Assembly: GCA_024305405.1 (NCBI GenBank) | Contig: JAKNDB010000068.1 | Coordinates: forward strand, 11,021,501 to 11,085,500 | Direction: 5' to 3' | DNA: 64,000 nucleotides | Origin: Dirofilaria immitis | Lineage: Eukaryota; Nematoda; Chromadorea; Rhabditida; Onchocercidae | Shown here: positions 10,898 to 25,308 of the stretch, in pieces | Numbering within the stretch: position 1 is the first letter of the stretch | Layout: each line of letters opens with the position of its first letter | Program-made: the position numbers and the translations under genes | Notes under the pieces: generated by a model | Databases searched by the model: none | Told to the model about the DNA's origin: nothing | The model's input: only the letters and a program-made list of their open reading frames with translations

Positions 10898-13800
10898 ATG
10901 GTAGCAGGCCCGATTTCCGGTGCTGCTTCAAATACATTTTCCTTCTTCAGCCGACAAATTGTTCATCCTGTTGCCATTATCATTTTCTTCTTTCTCTTTG
11001 CTGGTACTGTCAATACCAAATCTGCTAGCGGTAGGTTGCTAACATTTCTTCATTTATAATCTCTTTCAAATAAGATAAATTAGAAAAATAGTAAACAGTT
11101 GATTCATTTCATTTAAGGCTTACTTTTGGGAAAAAACAACTAATTTTAATTAATAAAACATTTGCTAATGAGATGAAATATATTAAAAGTTTTGATAATA
11201 TTGAGATCTCATATCAAAAATAAGTGAAAAAAGGACTTAGATTTACATGTCGGTAACAGTTTTATTACCCAAGAATTGTTATGTGCACAAATATTGCAAA
11301 TCAAGATTTTCTTCTGGGAACATTTTTGTTCAAAAATTTACAAGTAATTGATGTGGAAAAATGAGATAAATTCCTAAAATTTCGTGAATGATTAAGGAAA
11401 AAACCATCTGATATCCCAAGCGGTTTTTGTTTATTTTGTTTCAATCTTTTATTTCGTTTTTATTTTTATACAATGAAAATTTGCTTCTATTATGGAATGT
11501 CGAAACTGATGTCTTCTATCAGTTTAATAATATATGAATAAATTAAATCGAATTAGATTAACCGACCTGCTGAAACTTCTGTATAGAAACTAAATTGAAA
11601 AAGTTGAATTAAATCAAACTGAAGCGGATTTATTCTAATTTATTTCACCCAGGATGTTTTAGAAAAGAAATAAATGTGTATTTTCTTTTTGAGTTTTATA
11701 GTAATTCCATAGAAATGTAGATGTGGTATTCAGTTTTATTCATTTCAGTTCATAAGATTGTTTTCAGTATGTTCAATTCAGCATTGATTTTACAACTCAA
11801 TGTTTATTTTTAATTAAAAATATGTAAAAGAAATTTTTGTAAAATAGAATCTCATTTGTATTTTTAATTAAAAATTTGGATCTCATTTTCTTATTTGGTC
11901 ACATTTTACTTCCCATTTAATTATATCATATTTGCATATTTTTCCCAACATTCGTCATAGTTTCATTGGCATTCATGGCAGTGAAATTTTTCAGAATAAT
12001 TCTCACAACTAATTGAAATGAAATGGAAAATTCCTAAATATCTGAATAATTTTGGGTAACATAAATGATTAAAATATATGCAAGAATTTTATCGAACTAA
12101 TTGTTGCCGCATTTTTCCGAATTTTTCAACTTATCTTTGATTTGATGTCATACATTCATTCATGCATATATAAACATATAACGCCGACATCATATTTATT
12201 TGCTGATATATTCGATAGCGTGCTCTGTAGTTGATATATCAGCCAAATAGGTCTTGAGCAGCATTGATGAATAAATGTAAAATTAAATGAAAGGAGTCGA
12301 TATATATGTCATGAACTGATAGGCGTCAACAAATTCAGAATCTGAAGGAGAAAAACTCGAAAAATTTCTTAGAGGAAAAAATTACTGATTCATGGATTTT
12401 CTGGATAGATTCTAACTTACATTTAATTAAATAGTTAAACTGATACACTGTAGGATCGATGTATTTTCAAGGAACTGTTTTATGATTATTATAGATACAA
12501 AGAAGGAATTGTACTTGTAGAAATTATCTCCTTTTTATCATATACATATTTCTCATGATTTTTCTGATTAAGAAATGAAGAAAAAATGATCCACATTTCG
12601 ACAGGTTTCATGCTTCTTAACCACGGCATTCTCTTAGTACGTTTTTAATCAAACTTCTTAAATGTAAACTTGTTAAAAGGTATAACTTTTTAGAAAGATT
12701 TGGCTTTCTTTTTGATAAAATATGGGAAAATTTGTATAGATTTATGAATCGCAGAAACTGTAGGCTCTTTTCAATATAAATTCGTCAATTATGTGTTTTA
12801 ATATTGTAAATTAACTTTTATGTGTTTTATATGGCTTGCCATCCCTTCTCATTTCTTCCATATAACATGTAAAAATATTGGACTTCATGCTATGCTTATT
12901 TTGTGAATTAATTTTAAAGTTTCAATGACGAATTTTTTTGAAAAATGTTAATGGTTGCTAGGTGACACGTTGACGTCATATATGAAGGCATCTAATACTT
13001 CATGGAGATATCCATAATGGAGCATTTCAGATGGCTATTATTGGACAACTCATACATAAATAAGTTCTAATCATTCTTTTCATTATTTTGGCTACAAAAT
13101 CAAATTATGGTAAACAAGCATTTTAAATAAATGACATATACTAATTTATAATGAATCCCGGAGATAGTTGTTATTTATCCCTGTGCTATTATAAATTATT
13201 TGTAAGAAGTAAAGATAGATTTACGATATATATGGTTTGCTAGTCATTAATAATTTATTTTCTTGCTTTTAATAAATTATTGAATGGAGACTTTTGAATG
13301 AGATAGGAAGGGAGCATAAAAATGTATTATTCATTCCAATGTTACAAATTCTTTCATTGTATCTAAATAGATAAAGGAATTCAGTGATTATTTTCTACAA
13401 TATTTTTTAAATAAAACATTATTGAAAGAAAGAAATGATGCTGTTTCAGAGTTACGATGTAACCTAATATCCTAAATTGAGTATTATTGATATAGACGAT
13501 ACATCGTCTAAATAAGTGAATTTTATCCAAGCCTAGCTATTAAATCAAAGGCAAAAAAATTAACGTTAAATATTAATTATTGCGATAGGCTATAGTTGCA
13601 AATATTCTTATCTGTTAAAATACCATAGATAAGTTTCATTGTTAGAGCTAAATTCAGAATGAAATGATCTGAAGCTTTACAAAAATGATGGGGTACCATT
13701 TCTTTAAATTCTCTTTATTCTCGAGGATTATAAATACTTCGATAAGTTAAAAATTTCAAATTTTTGCTTTCCAACTTCTCTATTATTTGAAAGGAGGAAA

Positions 13801-16800
13801 GTTTATCCTATCTTCAAAGTATTCAGTATTCATTTTTGATTTTAATAAGCGTTCAGTATTGCTGCAAGGCTTTTGCTTTTAACATGCCTAAAAATATTTT
13901 CAAACTTAGTAAGAGATTTAGATTTTCATATCTGAATGATGAAATATTTCGAAAAGAAAAGTAAGCAGAATATTTAAAATGCTTTTCCTATTCCCTTCTT
14001 TTGCTTTTAATTCTTTAAAGAAATTTGCTTTTCCCAGACGATCCGAAAGACCATTATATCTCTAACCAATATTTTTTAATTGGAAAATCTTAGAATTCAT
14101 TAAAAATACGTAATCCAAAAACAAGCAATGTTATTTATCTATCCATTTTTATTTTCAAAAAAGTCAACTAAATCACTCTTGAAAGCTTCAAAATATCGAT
14201 GCAAATACCAACATTATTCGGTTTGATAATTGCTCTCACTTAAAGAATATAAACAATCATTATTAGAGTGACTTATTAAATACCCATTATAGTTACCTAT
14301 GGTTCAGTCGTACGTCGATATTAAATTTTGGGCCTTTTGGATTTGCTGTCCTTTAGTACACTATCTTTTTTATTTTCTATATCGATAAATCTCTAAGCAA
14401 GTTTCATTTCTCAAAAACAGACAGCCGAAATGATTATTAATTATTATGGATGAGCTAGGAAATTTAAAATAAGAGTTTGAAAAGCCTAATAAAGCTAGAG
14501 GATAATGATATAATTGGCTTCTTGTATTCAGTTGAATGACACTTTTATTGGCAAATATTAATCATCTAAATTGTTCATTGCATTGATTCTTATTCACAAA
14601 TCATTTGAATTTATTTCTCCGTAGTGTACATCTCTTAGTGATGCAGATAAACAAGTACTTTGAGAACTAATTTCATGATCACAACTGTTGATATGTTGTC
14701 TGTTCAGACTGCTAATTAGGCAGTAAATTTGTAAATGTAACGATATTTTCCTTTTTCCTTCCTTTGTTTAATTTGAAGCTAAGACTAACATCTTATTAAC
14801 AAGCTTTATTTTACATATTCAGTGCCTCTCTAATTATCTTCATACTTCCATTTCATTTCTCCTACAAAACATTTGAATCAGAATAATAACAACTTTCGTA
14901 ATCATGGACAAAACTGAGATGCTAATTATTTTCGGTGGCTTTTTTTATAAATTAAATATAGGTGATGCAAAAACTAAACGCTGAACTAAAAGAAAGACTA
15001 CTCTCATTATTTCTAGGGCGACCATATTTAATTATTTCTTCCAAATACTCTTCTTTTTTGAAATTGAAGTTTAATTGACAATGAAATTTCAAGAATTTTA
15101 AGCAGATATACTAGTAGTTCACAAATGATCTTAAAGGCTTTAAATTCTGCTAACGTTTGACATTAAAAAGCAAGTATTAAAATGATTTAAAGCATTCTCG
15201 ATATTTCATATTACCTGTTTTCAATTTTGACATATTCACATTCTAAACGTAAAAGTAATTTAGTAGCATATAAGAGCGAAATAAATTGAGAGATAATCTT
15301 TTAATGGCCAGTAAAGAAAAAATTAATTATGTCTATATTTAAGCACAAAATAATCTGTTTTATTGGTTTATTTCAACAAGACTGCCTAATTGCCGATTTT
15401 ATTTAATTACGTAATTTTCTGAATAAAGCTTGACATCATACTTTAGAAAAGAGTTCAAATCAGCTTTATTCTAAATCATCCAATCGATTATTAAACTCTT
15501 GATAATTACTTGAATTTCATGAATTATAACTTTTCTTTTAGGTTGCATTTTGTACAGTGAAATATGCGATGAGAACGAAATTTGTATACAAGGTTTGTCT
15601 TAATTTATAAAAAATAAAAGGAAATTTGGAATAAAAAAGTTTTATGAAATTATGTATATCTCGCTTTCAGTTAGTTCTGAATTAATTTACGCAATAATTC
15701 TAGTTGGAATCAGGATTTCCTGATATCCAATTCAACCTTCTTTCATTAGTAATGTAAAGTCATCATTTTTTGGGAGTTGGCTAGTCTTTCACTGTTTTAA
15801 ATTGTGCAATGGCTGATAGAAGTAATAGAATTAGTTAATAAGTTTAGCAGCAGCTGATGAAGTGACAATGCATATAAGTCAAGACTGAAATGCTATTCAT
15901 CATTTTTTTGTCATAAAGAATGATAAAAATAGAATGAGGAAACTATCAATTTTTTATCCTAAAGAATGATAAAAATATGATTAAAAAACTATCAACTTTT
16001 TAGAGAAAATGAAATATTTTATAGATCTTTATCAAAAATGGCATCGTTTAAATTCTTCTGCATTTGTTCCACAATGTTTCATTGAAATAGTAGGAAGTTG
16101 CTTTAGTGCATACTATATCCTTCTACTGTGTTTAAAACACAAGTATCATCGTATCACGGCACAGACTAGTCGTAACTTTTTCCACTGAATACATTTCACT
16201 TTATTCGTATATAAAAAATCATTCTTACGCCATTTAATTTCTTCACTTTTCACGTTTAATACAGAAACGTTGAACATTTTTGATAACATAGAGAAGTTCA
16301 TACTACTAATTGCGCAACTATTGTGATAAAAATTACATTAATTTTAACTTGGAAAATTATTGGAAAATGATAGTAAGTAAACAAAACTTTGGCTAGTAAA
16401 CTAACAGTAAAAAAGTAAACAAACGACAGATAATCAAATAAAAAGCATCGAATAAATAAGCGCATAAATAAAATAAAATGTTGGACATAAGTACAAATAT
16501 AATAAATTTTAATTACAATTTGTAAAAATGATGTGAAAACAATTCATACAAAGTAATAAAAAGGTGTTGTTTTTAAATAACATGAATTTTATATGCAATT
16601 AGCATTTTGAAAAATATTAGATTTTAATCTTTTTATTTGCTGCAATAAATTATCACACCGGAATTCTTATTCATTTTATATTTGGCATATTATTTTGTAA
16701 TAAAGTAAAAATAATATATACATTATGTTTACTATAATGAATGAAATTTGTTAGTTTAATACTGACAGTAGACATGAATTCTGAAGGATGGGTCAGCATG

Positions 16801-19800
16801 ATTCATTGAAATCAAAAGTTTTTTTTGTTGATTAGATTTCAAACAGTGTACATCATTTATAGACGGTTTATTTGGAGAATGTGCATCAAGCGAACGTTTT
16901 GCTTTGGTTGTTTCAAATCCAGTCGATTATGCTTTGAAAAAATATTAAGCTCTCAATTAGAACAGCTTGGTCGAGAAGGCTATACTTTGGGAGATGCTCG
17001 AGCACAATGTCTTATCGCATATTTCAAAGTGGTTTCAATGCTGCAACTTAAATATGATCTTAATTTTTGTGATGTTATCAATCCAGAAAATATTTGGCGA
17101 ATGTTACAGGTTGGTATTTCTTTTTCCATTTTGACTGAACGCTATATTAATGAAGCATAAGATATTTTCGAAATTGGGCTAATAAGTAATGGGAAATAGA
17201 ATATAATATTTCTAATGAATACTTGTTAAATTTTTCAGTATGATTTGGAAATTATTTGAATTCTTTAATTGCGAATTTTAGATTTGATATTATAACGATC
17301 ATTTCAAAACATCATTTTCTGATTCTAGGAACCAAATTTCCGATTTAATCAAATTTTAATATGTTCGATTACATAATCGAATTTTAAAAGTCTAATAACG
17401 ATGATAATCTGAATAAAATGAGTGATAATTTAGGATTTTCTGCCAGGTTGTTATTTTTCGAGCATTTATTTCCGATTTTTTGAAATTTTCCCTTATTAAT
17501 AATAACGATTCATCTGGGATTGTTTTTGTCGAAATCGATTCAGCTATTTAATATACAATGTACAGTTTAGCACGTGGAATAACTATACAATTAGTGAAAT
17601 ATCACTTATATCGCAATAGAAATAATGCAATAAATAGGCATTTTGCTTGTTATAAAATACTGATGAAAGATATCAATCAACATTTTAAGTTGACATATTT
17701 TTTAGAGATTTCGGAATTGACACCCTTTCAGTAAGGTTGCGCACTCTTTTACCGCTCAACTTCCTTGTTTTTTTAGCTTTAAATACTTAAAAATAGGAGA
17801 TTTTCTTAGAATGAACGTTTTCTGTGTCCGGAAATATAAATGAATTGAAAATGATGAATAAAATAGGTTAGTTCAAAAACTCACTTGTAAAATTACCGTT
17901 TTAAAATTCTTTGAGCAGCTTTCAAAATCATCAATGTAAAAGAAGAATTTTAAGGAAATTATCAGTTTCGATGAGTCTCCATTCATCATTCATTATTCCT
18001 CAAAAATTTTTTTAAATTAATTTATCAATTACAATAAATTAAGAGCAATATCATTTGAAGAACTTGAAAAATGTCGAATATGGAGTTTGCAAATTCTTTT
18101 TCGATATCAAATTTATCTAGTCCGCATCATATTATTTAATAAAATCAAATCCTACTTTTCAAGATTAGTTTGATACGAGAATATAAAACAGAACTATTTC
18201 AGTCAATAAAATTGACACTCATCAGTGGTGTTACTACCATTCAAAGTATCAGCTCAGATAAGGAATTGTTGGATAATTTCATAGAGCAACAGCAAAAACA
18301 ACATATAGGTATCTTTCCCATGAATCGGTAATATAGAAAACGCTTAACATCTTGAATTTCATTGCAATTTAAACTTTAAATATTTATACATTACACACAA
18401 CATCTCTGTAAATATATTTGATTAACAGAAATTTATTTTAATAAATTTAATTGGACGAATTAACTCAAAACACTTTCTTTCCTACTTTACTAGGTTCTTT
18501 CTAGACTCTGCAAATGATGTGAAAAGCGAAAACGATGATAATAATGTGGAAATTTTCAATTCAATTCCTGAAAGAAATATGTTGGATAACAATAATATTT
18601 TGGAATCAATATTACGGAATTGGGAGGAAAAATCAATTAATAGCAATGAGAATATGCTGGCAGTAGAAACTTTTATGCCATCGAGTATGGTCATTTTATT
18701 CTTCAAGTAACAGTTGTCCGAAAGTTGCTTGGCTAACGAGAATCTTGATGAAAATTATTTGTGATGATATTTGCTTTATTCATGATTGATATATAATCAT
18801 TAGGGCCTATCTATAAAATATGTAGCTCTAAACAAGCTCTTTTTAACTTTTAATGAATTATTTTGGTTAAAATAATCCCAGTTCGCAATAACAATACTCA
18901 AGATGTGATTACAAGCAGAAAGAAATAATATATAAATAGTTATAATTATGTCTTACTAAGAAAGGCATGGTTGTTAACAATGTTATGTTGAATGAACTTG
19001 AGCTGAAATAATGATTGTAGCAACTCCAAATTCTGGTGAAGAAGAAGAAGAAGAAGAATCGATGAATTCCATTGGTTATCATGCACCTGTTTTAAAAAAA
19101 GATATCGAGCATCTTGGTAATCAAAACACAGGTCGGTTATAGTTTAAAAGATTTTTATTCTCTTGAACTGTATAAATTAAAACATTGATTTATCGACCTT
19201 GAAATAGAAATAGTATAAAATAATGAATCATGCAAGAGCGATTAATATTTTTTCTGAAATTTTAATCATTGGAATTCAAATTCACTGAACAGTTCGATCA
19301 CTAACTGTACATATCTCAGCATCAGTGAACTTTTCTATTTTATTCAATAAATCAAACTGTATAATCCATTTTTTATCCAACGAATGAAAATTTATTAATT
19401 AGTTAATGATTCAGCATTAAAATGCGGAGTATATTTCCACCTAAAGTTCGTAACAGACCAATGATTTTTATTTCATTAAATAAACAAATATATTATTAAA
19501 AGATTTCATTCATATGTTTTTTAGTAAAGTTTAATTGTTCTTAGGCTTAGAAAAAATAGAGCACAAAATAGTGAAAGGAATGCCGTCATATCAGAAAGTA
19601 AACGGTAATCGAGTATATCTAAAAGTTGCCAAAGATCTAAATGATGACAAGTTGCATAACCTTATCAGTTATTTGGATTCCTCAATTGCAATGCCCAATC
19701 AACTTATTTTCGATGATTTTCAGTACGTTAGTTATCGTTTTTTTCTAGAGTAGTATGAATTTGAATGTGACTCACTGACATCTTTTTAGCAAATCCAACC

Positions 19801-22800
19801 TGATGATTGGATGATCTTGATTCTTTTGTGACATATCACCAGAGGGTTGAAGCTAATCAGCTACAATAGTGACATATATTAGTGACATATCACCAGAGGT
19901 TTGAAGCTAATCAGCTACAATGACATATATTTAATGGAGAATTATATATGATTATAGTCGGTATGTAGTCATAATCCTGAAGTGTCTTAATCGGATCAAT
20001 TTGAATTTGCCGATGTTTTTGCTCGCTTTAATATCCGTATTTCAAATTATTTCTGTTTCATTAGCAAAAGTATTTTTTATAGGTTGGACGGTGATCAGTT
20101 ATCATTTCGAGCTGGTCGATCAACTTTAACACTTCCACAAAACGAAAAACGTCTAGATTCGGTAGGAGGTATCGCAGAAGATGTTTGTGAGTATATTTTA
20201 TTCCTTTTCATTTTTGAATTTAAACTTGAAATAGTTTCTAAAACTTGAAATTTGCCAATTTCAGTGACAGTAATGGCACTTTATTATCCTTTCACTTTCT
20301 TTTGTTATAGATAAACGACGAAAAGATATCCAAACAGTTTCTGGAATACATGTTGATGAAACCGGTATCGGAAGTGGAGAAGTAAGCTATTTTGATAAAT
20401 GTTAAAAAATATTTCTTTAACAGTTTAAAAGAAATACCGGTAATAATATTGCGATTGTTGTTACTTTTCTTTGATTATGATTATTAATTTTTGAAACAAT
20501 ATCTCTATGATATCTTTCAGGAAGCGATACCAGTTGAAAGTGAAACTCGAGATCGTTTTTATCCCGATACTTGCAGTAAGTGCATTAACATTGGCACTAC
20601 TGGTAACAGTAATGGCGATTCATCAAGTCGGGAACATCGTAAGAAGATACGTCAATCTAATATCCCAGAATTTGATTCTCAAAAATATAGTGAAAAAGCA
20701 TTGCTTGCCTATCAGGATTTATGTCGGTATCAGATGAGCTCACATGAACCGGCAGGTGTCACTGACGCTCATTCGAATCATTCTAGTGCAGCATCTTGGT
20801 TCGTTGTTTTTTTCTCGACTGACGATTTCATATAAAAAGAACATAATACGAAACTGTTTAATATAAAAAGAAAAATTCGAATTCAAAATTTAAGGGTCGA
20901 AGAACCGGTTGCTCAATCGAGCCTGGATATATCAACTGGTCATGTCATTTTAGTGAGTGTATTTTATTTTTTCTTTTAAATACATATTATAATTCGTTTG
21001 TATCAAATTAATTTATTCTTGTTTTGAATTATTAATGTATTACCAAAATTCTGCCTTAAATTTTTCGAAATATAGAAAATTCTTTTGGTCTGAATTGCGT
21101 ATTTGCTTTATTCTCGATCACACGAGCAACAAAATATTCTGCAATTTGGAATTGAATAATAGAACAATTTATGATTCTTTTTCTTTTTGTTTTATAAGCA
21201 CTTACACCACCAAATTCTTTCCCCGTATTTGTTGTTGCTTTTAGTATCTTACTTGTTCCATACTTTTATAATCTTTAAATTTCAGTCATTCCTTCGTAAC
21301 TATTTAAATGACACATCAAAAATTGAAGAACAATGGAAAACATTGAATGGATATGTAAATCCAAATGGAATATCATCAATTGCGAGAGAAGAAGAAAATA
21401 TCGACAAAAATCGGAATCCATCTTGTCTTCCATGTAAGCTTTCTTAATTCAATTTTATTTTCATGGAACTCAGTACATTATCGAAGTGTAAGACTTTTTC
21501 CTTATTGGGCGGATGCTTCTTTTAGTACAGCAGTTTCTCTATCACTTACATTGATGTCATTTAATCCAAATTGAACATTGTTTTGAGATGTAAGATTAGC
21601 AGTAATTATGTTTTGAGATTGATTGAGATTGATTTTTCTACAGGTCTTATGATAAAATATAAATCAGTTAAAGCTGATATTATATAGAAACTGGAAATTT
21701 GTCAAAAATGCTATCCCTACGACATTTATTTTGCATCCTTTAACGTGATTGCAGTTGTCATGAAACTTGCTGCACTAAAAATTATCGACCAATTGGGTTA
21801 TTTCTAATGGTTGCGCTAAATTGATTATTTTCTAAGAAATAAGAACTGTAAAAAACTGAATTTTAAGCTTTCATCGATGGGTTTCTGGAATAAGTGATAC
21901 TAATTTGAGTGCATTGAAAAGGCATATTAGAAGAGAAAACATACCTCACTAACTTTTTTTCTTTTAGAAAGTGAAATATATTCGACTGTAAAATGTGGAA
22001 AGATGTCTCGAAAGAAGAATGAAATGTTTTCAAAGTTTTTACTAAAAATTTCTCTTAACAAAAGCACTTACCAATATGGTTTAAACAGTACTTTTCAGAT
22101 AACGACACACTGGTAAAAATTCTTGACGTGGTGAATGATTCAGCATTCATTAACGCATCAGCAATCCATGACTGCGATCCGAAACAAGCCAATTATATCG
22201 CCACACAATCACCACTTCCACAAACTATTGCCGATTTTTGGCAAATGATTTGGGAACAAGTTAATCTTACTTTCAGATTATCTTTAAGTTAATTACTAAT
22301 CCTGCTAAATTACCGTGTGAACGTCACATCAATATCCCTATACATCTCCATTGTCCTTATATTTTCCAGAATTCTCTGCGAAGCAAACTTTCATCCTTTC
22401 GTGTTCATCAGTTCACCATCTTATACTTATGACTATAAATGATGGTATATCTTGATCTTTTGGATTACTGATTGATCAGTATCTATCATACTACAATTAT
22501 ATCGGATGCTATTGTTCCAATCATTGATAGCCTCACAATTTTAATTTTAAGATTCATGTTCCCCTTTATAAAGTAGTTGCAGCATCAAATAGACATTGCA
22601 AAAGACAGATAAGTCAGGAAAAAATTTAAATTTATTGATATCAAATTTCAGAAGTTATATTTTTTAAATTAATGGTTAGATGCGAAGTAAGCAATCATGA
22701 AAAGCAAAGAAATTCAAAAAAATAAAATTAATTTAAGTATAGAAAAGTGCGACAGAGGGAATATTATATCAAAATTTAGTGAATACGAATTATTTATTCA

Positions 22801-25308
22801 ATAATTAAAGTTATGTACGAAATGAGAAATGAAAAAATTTTTTTATGCATGTCACCATGGTGAAGATTAGGAAAAGGTTAAAGGAAAGAGTTTTATACGA
22901 TAAGACTTATTCATTACTGTGATGGAAAATTAACCAAGAAATTCTTTAGCATCAGTGAATCAGCTGTTCTAATTTACTTTAATGTTTTCCTGATTTAATA
23001 TGTTTGGCTTTATTACTCTCAATTTTCACATTAATTACTTGATAAGTTACTACTACTTTTGTTCAATATGCAAGATTACATTTACATATGTAAAAGCTCG
23101 ACGAGGCGTCAAAAATATGATGTTTCAAATCTTAGATTATCGTGCTGATTGTGAACTTAGCAAATAACAACGACCAACAAGAAGGACAGTGTATCAAATA
23201 TTGGCCTGAAAGTGGTTCACAAATATATGGACCTTTCGAAGTTAGTTTTATTTCAGTTTTCTTAAAATGTTTTTCTCTTTATTGAAAATAAGTGAAAAGC
23301 AGGAGATTAAGCTAAAAGTTTTCTTAAAATGTTTTCTCTTTATTAAAAATAAATGAAAAGCAGGAAATTATGCTAAAATTGATGGACGAAAGAAAGATTA
23401 AATAAAAAATCGCTTTTAAACAAATAATACAACTATAAATTTAATATTAAAGTATTCAACTTTGTGCATGAAAAAATACTTTTATATTTATCTCTCATTT
23501 GTGCAATTTCACGGTGCAGTTTTAATCGTATTCAAAGGAAAATTCGAGTGGAAAGCATCTGCGTCTGTTTCCTTACAGTTACTCATAAAATACGATGCTT
23601 CATTGCAAGAACCCCAAAATTAATATTATTAATAAGTGAAATTCAGGACCGTTGCACCATCATTTATAACTCTTAAAAGAGCATAAGAAAACAAGAATAC
23701 ATTATTACTTACCTAATGATTCTTTGCAAGAATATATTTTTGGTGAAATTTTTGATTTTAAATCATTTTTACAGATTCATTTGGTATCGGAGCATATTTG
23801 GAGCGAAGACTATTTAGTGCGATCATTTTATTTGAAAATTTGAAAACAAACGAAACTCGAACTGTAACACAGTTTCATTTCTTGACATGGCCTAAAAAGG
23901 AGTACCACCAAATACCAAAGCTCTGCTTGATTTCCGCAGGTTCCTTTTTAAGCATATGATGTATTTTACAAAAATATAGCAACCTTAACAATAATATCTT
24001 TAGATTGCCTAAATAGAACATTAGAAAGTATATAATATATTAATCAAAAATTTAACGCCCGATATCAATAACTCATCGCAGTGAGTAAGAATATTTTCGC
24101 TGACATTTCCTGCTTCAAAAATATTCCTGCAAGCAAGTGATTTGTTGCACTTTTCTGATTTGGATAATATTACGGACTTTCACAGATCAGAAGCAGTATA
24201 TAGAGATCGTCTTTGATCTATTGTAGATATTGTTATCAAAAATTGATTCCAGCTTAATAAAATCATACTCTTTTGGTTGGCAATGTCTCGTAACTATTTG
24301 CATTTTGTTTCAATTTTCAGTGTTTCGGATGAGACGCCTATACTCGTCGATCATTTTTGTGGATTAGCAATTTTGTTCTCGAATAATTGCATAGTCACAA
24401 AAGTGATGGACGAGAAGCGTCATTCGTTCCAACGATTACCTTTGTCCTTCTTACATTTAACCTTTCTCCGCTCGCCTACATGTCCATAACAGTGAATTTT
24501 TTTTTAATTTTACGAGAAATGGGAAACTCAAGACAGCAAACATAAAATTTCATTTAGCGTTTTTTTTTTAATTATTGAATTGTTCTGAGCGTTTGATTTT
24601 GGACAAAAAGTTTATATATAAGACTGTTACTATGAAAAAAGAAGAGAGCGCGGAAGAAAGCATAAGTAAAACATATGTTTATATATTTTTTATGCAAATT
24701 AAAGTGTAATTTGATGAGAGTTTTGCAGAAAGATCAATAAATCGTATCGCGGACGAGCAGTTCCAATCGTTGTACACTGTACAGATGGTACTGGACGAAC
24801 TGGCACATTCTGTCTGCTCGATATGATACTGAATCGAGTTACCAGAGGTATTTTTCCTATCTTGGCTCTTACAGCTGAATATTTTCTTTTAGTTAACAAC
24901 GCTTAAATACTTTAAAATAACCATCTTATTTGTTATTTATCTTTTGTCATTACCATCTTCTTTTTAATAGTTTTGGAACAAATCAAATTCCTTCCCAGAA
25001 TAATTTCACATTATAATCCTGATGTCTGACTTTTAATGCAAATTGATCTTACTAAAACTGATAATAACAGCGCAGATTTGGAGGTCATCATCTTCATGCA
25101 ATACCAAAATACACATGGATTTGAAAAATTAAAATTTTTCACAAATTTCAAAAAATTTTTTATAGGTGTAAAAGAACTAAATGTGGCAGGTTCATTGGAG
25201 CATTTGCGTGATCAACGCCCGGGTATGGTGGAAACCTGCGAGCAGTACAAAATGGTATTCGTCTGTTTAGCGGAGGAAATTACTGCTATTGTGGCCGCAA
25301 TGTCATAA
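10898..25308 (+). CDS. ida-1: IDA-1, IA-2/phogrin-like receptor tyrosine pseudophosphatase of dense-core vesicles
   Basis: This is a type I membrane protein of neuroendocrine dense-core vesicles (PTPRN/PTPRN2 family). Exons: 10898-11030, 15542-15592, 16863-17109, 18203-18308, 18505-18684, 19021-19131, 19545-19722, 20083-20186, 20311-20381, 20521-20798, 20895-20952, 21286-21433, 22099-22259, 23136-23240, 23775-23939, 24729-24847, 25166-25308. Exon 1 encodes a signal peptide. [16 protein letters not shown] and DGLFGEC match the IA-2 N-terminal Cys-rich region. The transmembrane segment is [19 protein letters not shown], followed by [20 protein letters not shown] and a PTP domain ([52 protein letters not shown]). 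The signature Cys is present, but Asp replaces the usual Ala and the WPD loop reads WPKKG, so it should be inactive as a phosphatase. As written the frame breaks at 16937-16942, near 20556-20560, near 20610-20630, at 23835-23838 and at 23894-23898. Confidence 0.93.
11031..15541 (+). other. ida-1 intron 1, 4.5 kb
   Basis: This is the largest intron of the gene, separating the signal-peptide exon from the first Cys-rich exon. Donor GTAGGT, acceptor TTCTTTTAG. It is uniformly AT-rich. I see no exon-like open frame, no RNA gene and no clear mobile element on either strand. A first intron this long often carries regulatory elements, but nothing specific is visible. Confidence 0.7.
19828..19933 (+). 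repeat. 54-bp direct duplication in an ida-1 intron
   Basis: Two nearly identical copies lie head to tail at 19828-19881 and 19882-19933. Each begins GTGACATATCACCAGAGG and contains GAAGCTAATCAGCTACAAT. They differ by a few bases and a short length change. A recent local tandem duplication is the simplest reading. Confidence 0.9.
23255..23378 (+). repeat. 62-bp direct duplication in an ida-1 intron
   Basis: Two copies (23255-23316 and 23317-23378) share AGTTTTCTTAAAATG, CTCTTTATT and GAAAAGCAGGA. They are about 90 percent alike by eye. It is intronic, just after the exon ending at 23240. Confidence 0.88.

Noticed and set aside
10898..25308. ida-1 as a decaying pseudogene
   Set aside because: The breaks are almost all one-base run-length changes, splice sites and protein sequence are well kept, and the same type of break occurs in neighbouring conserved genes.
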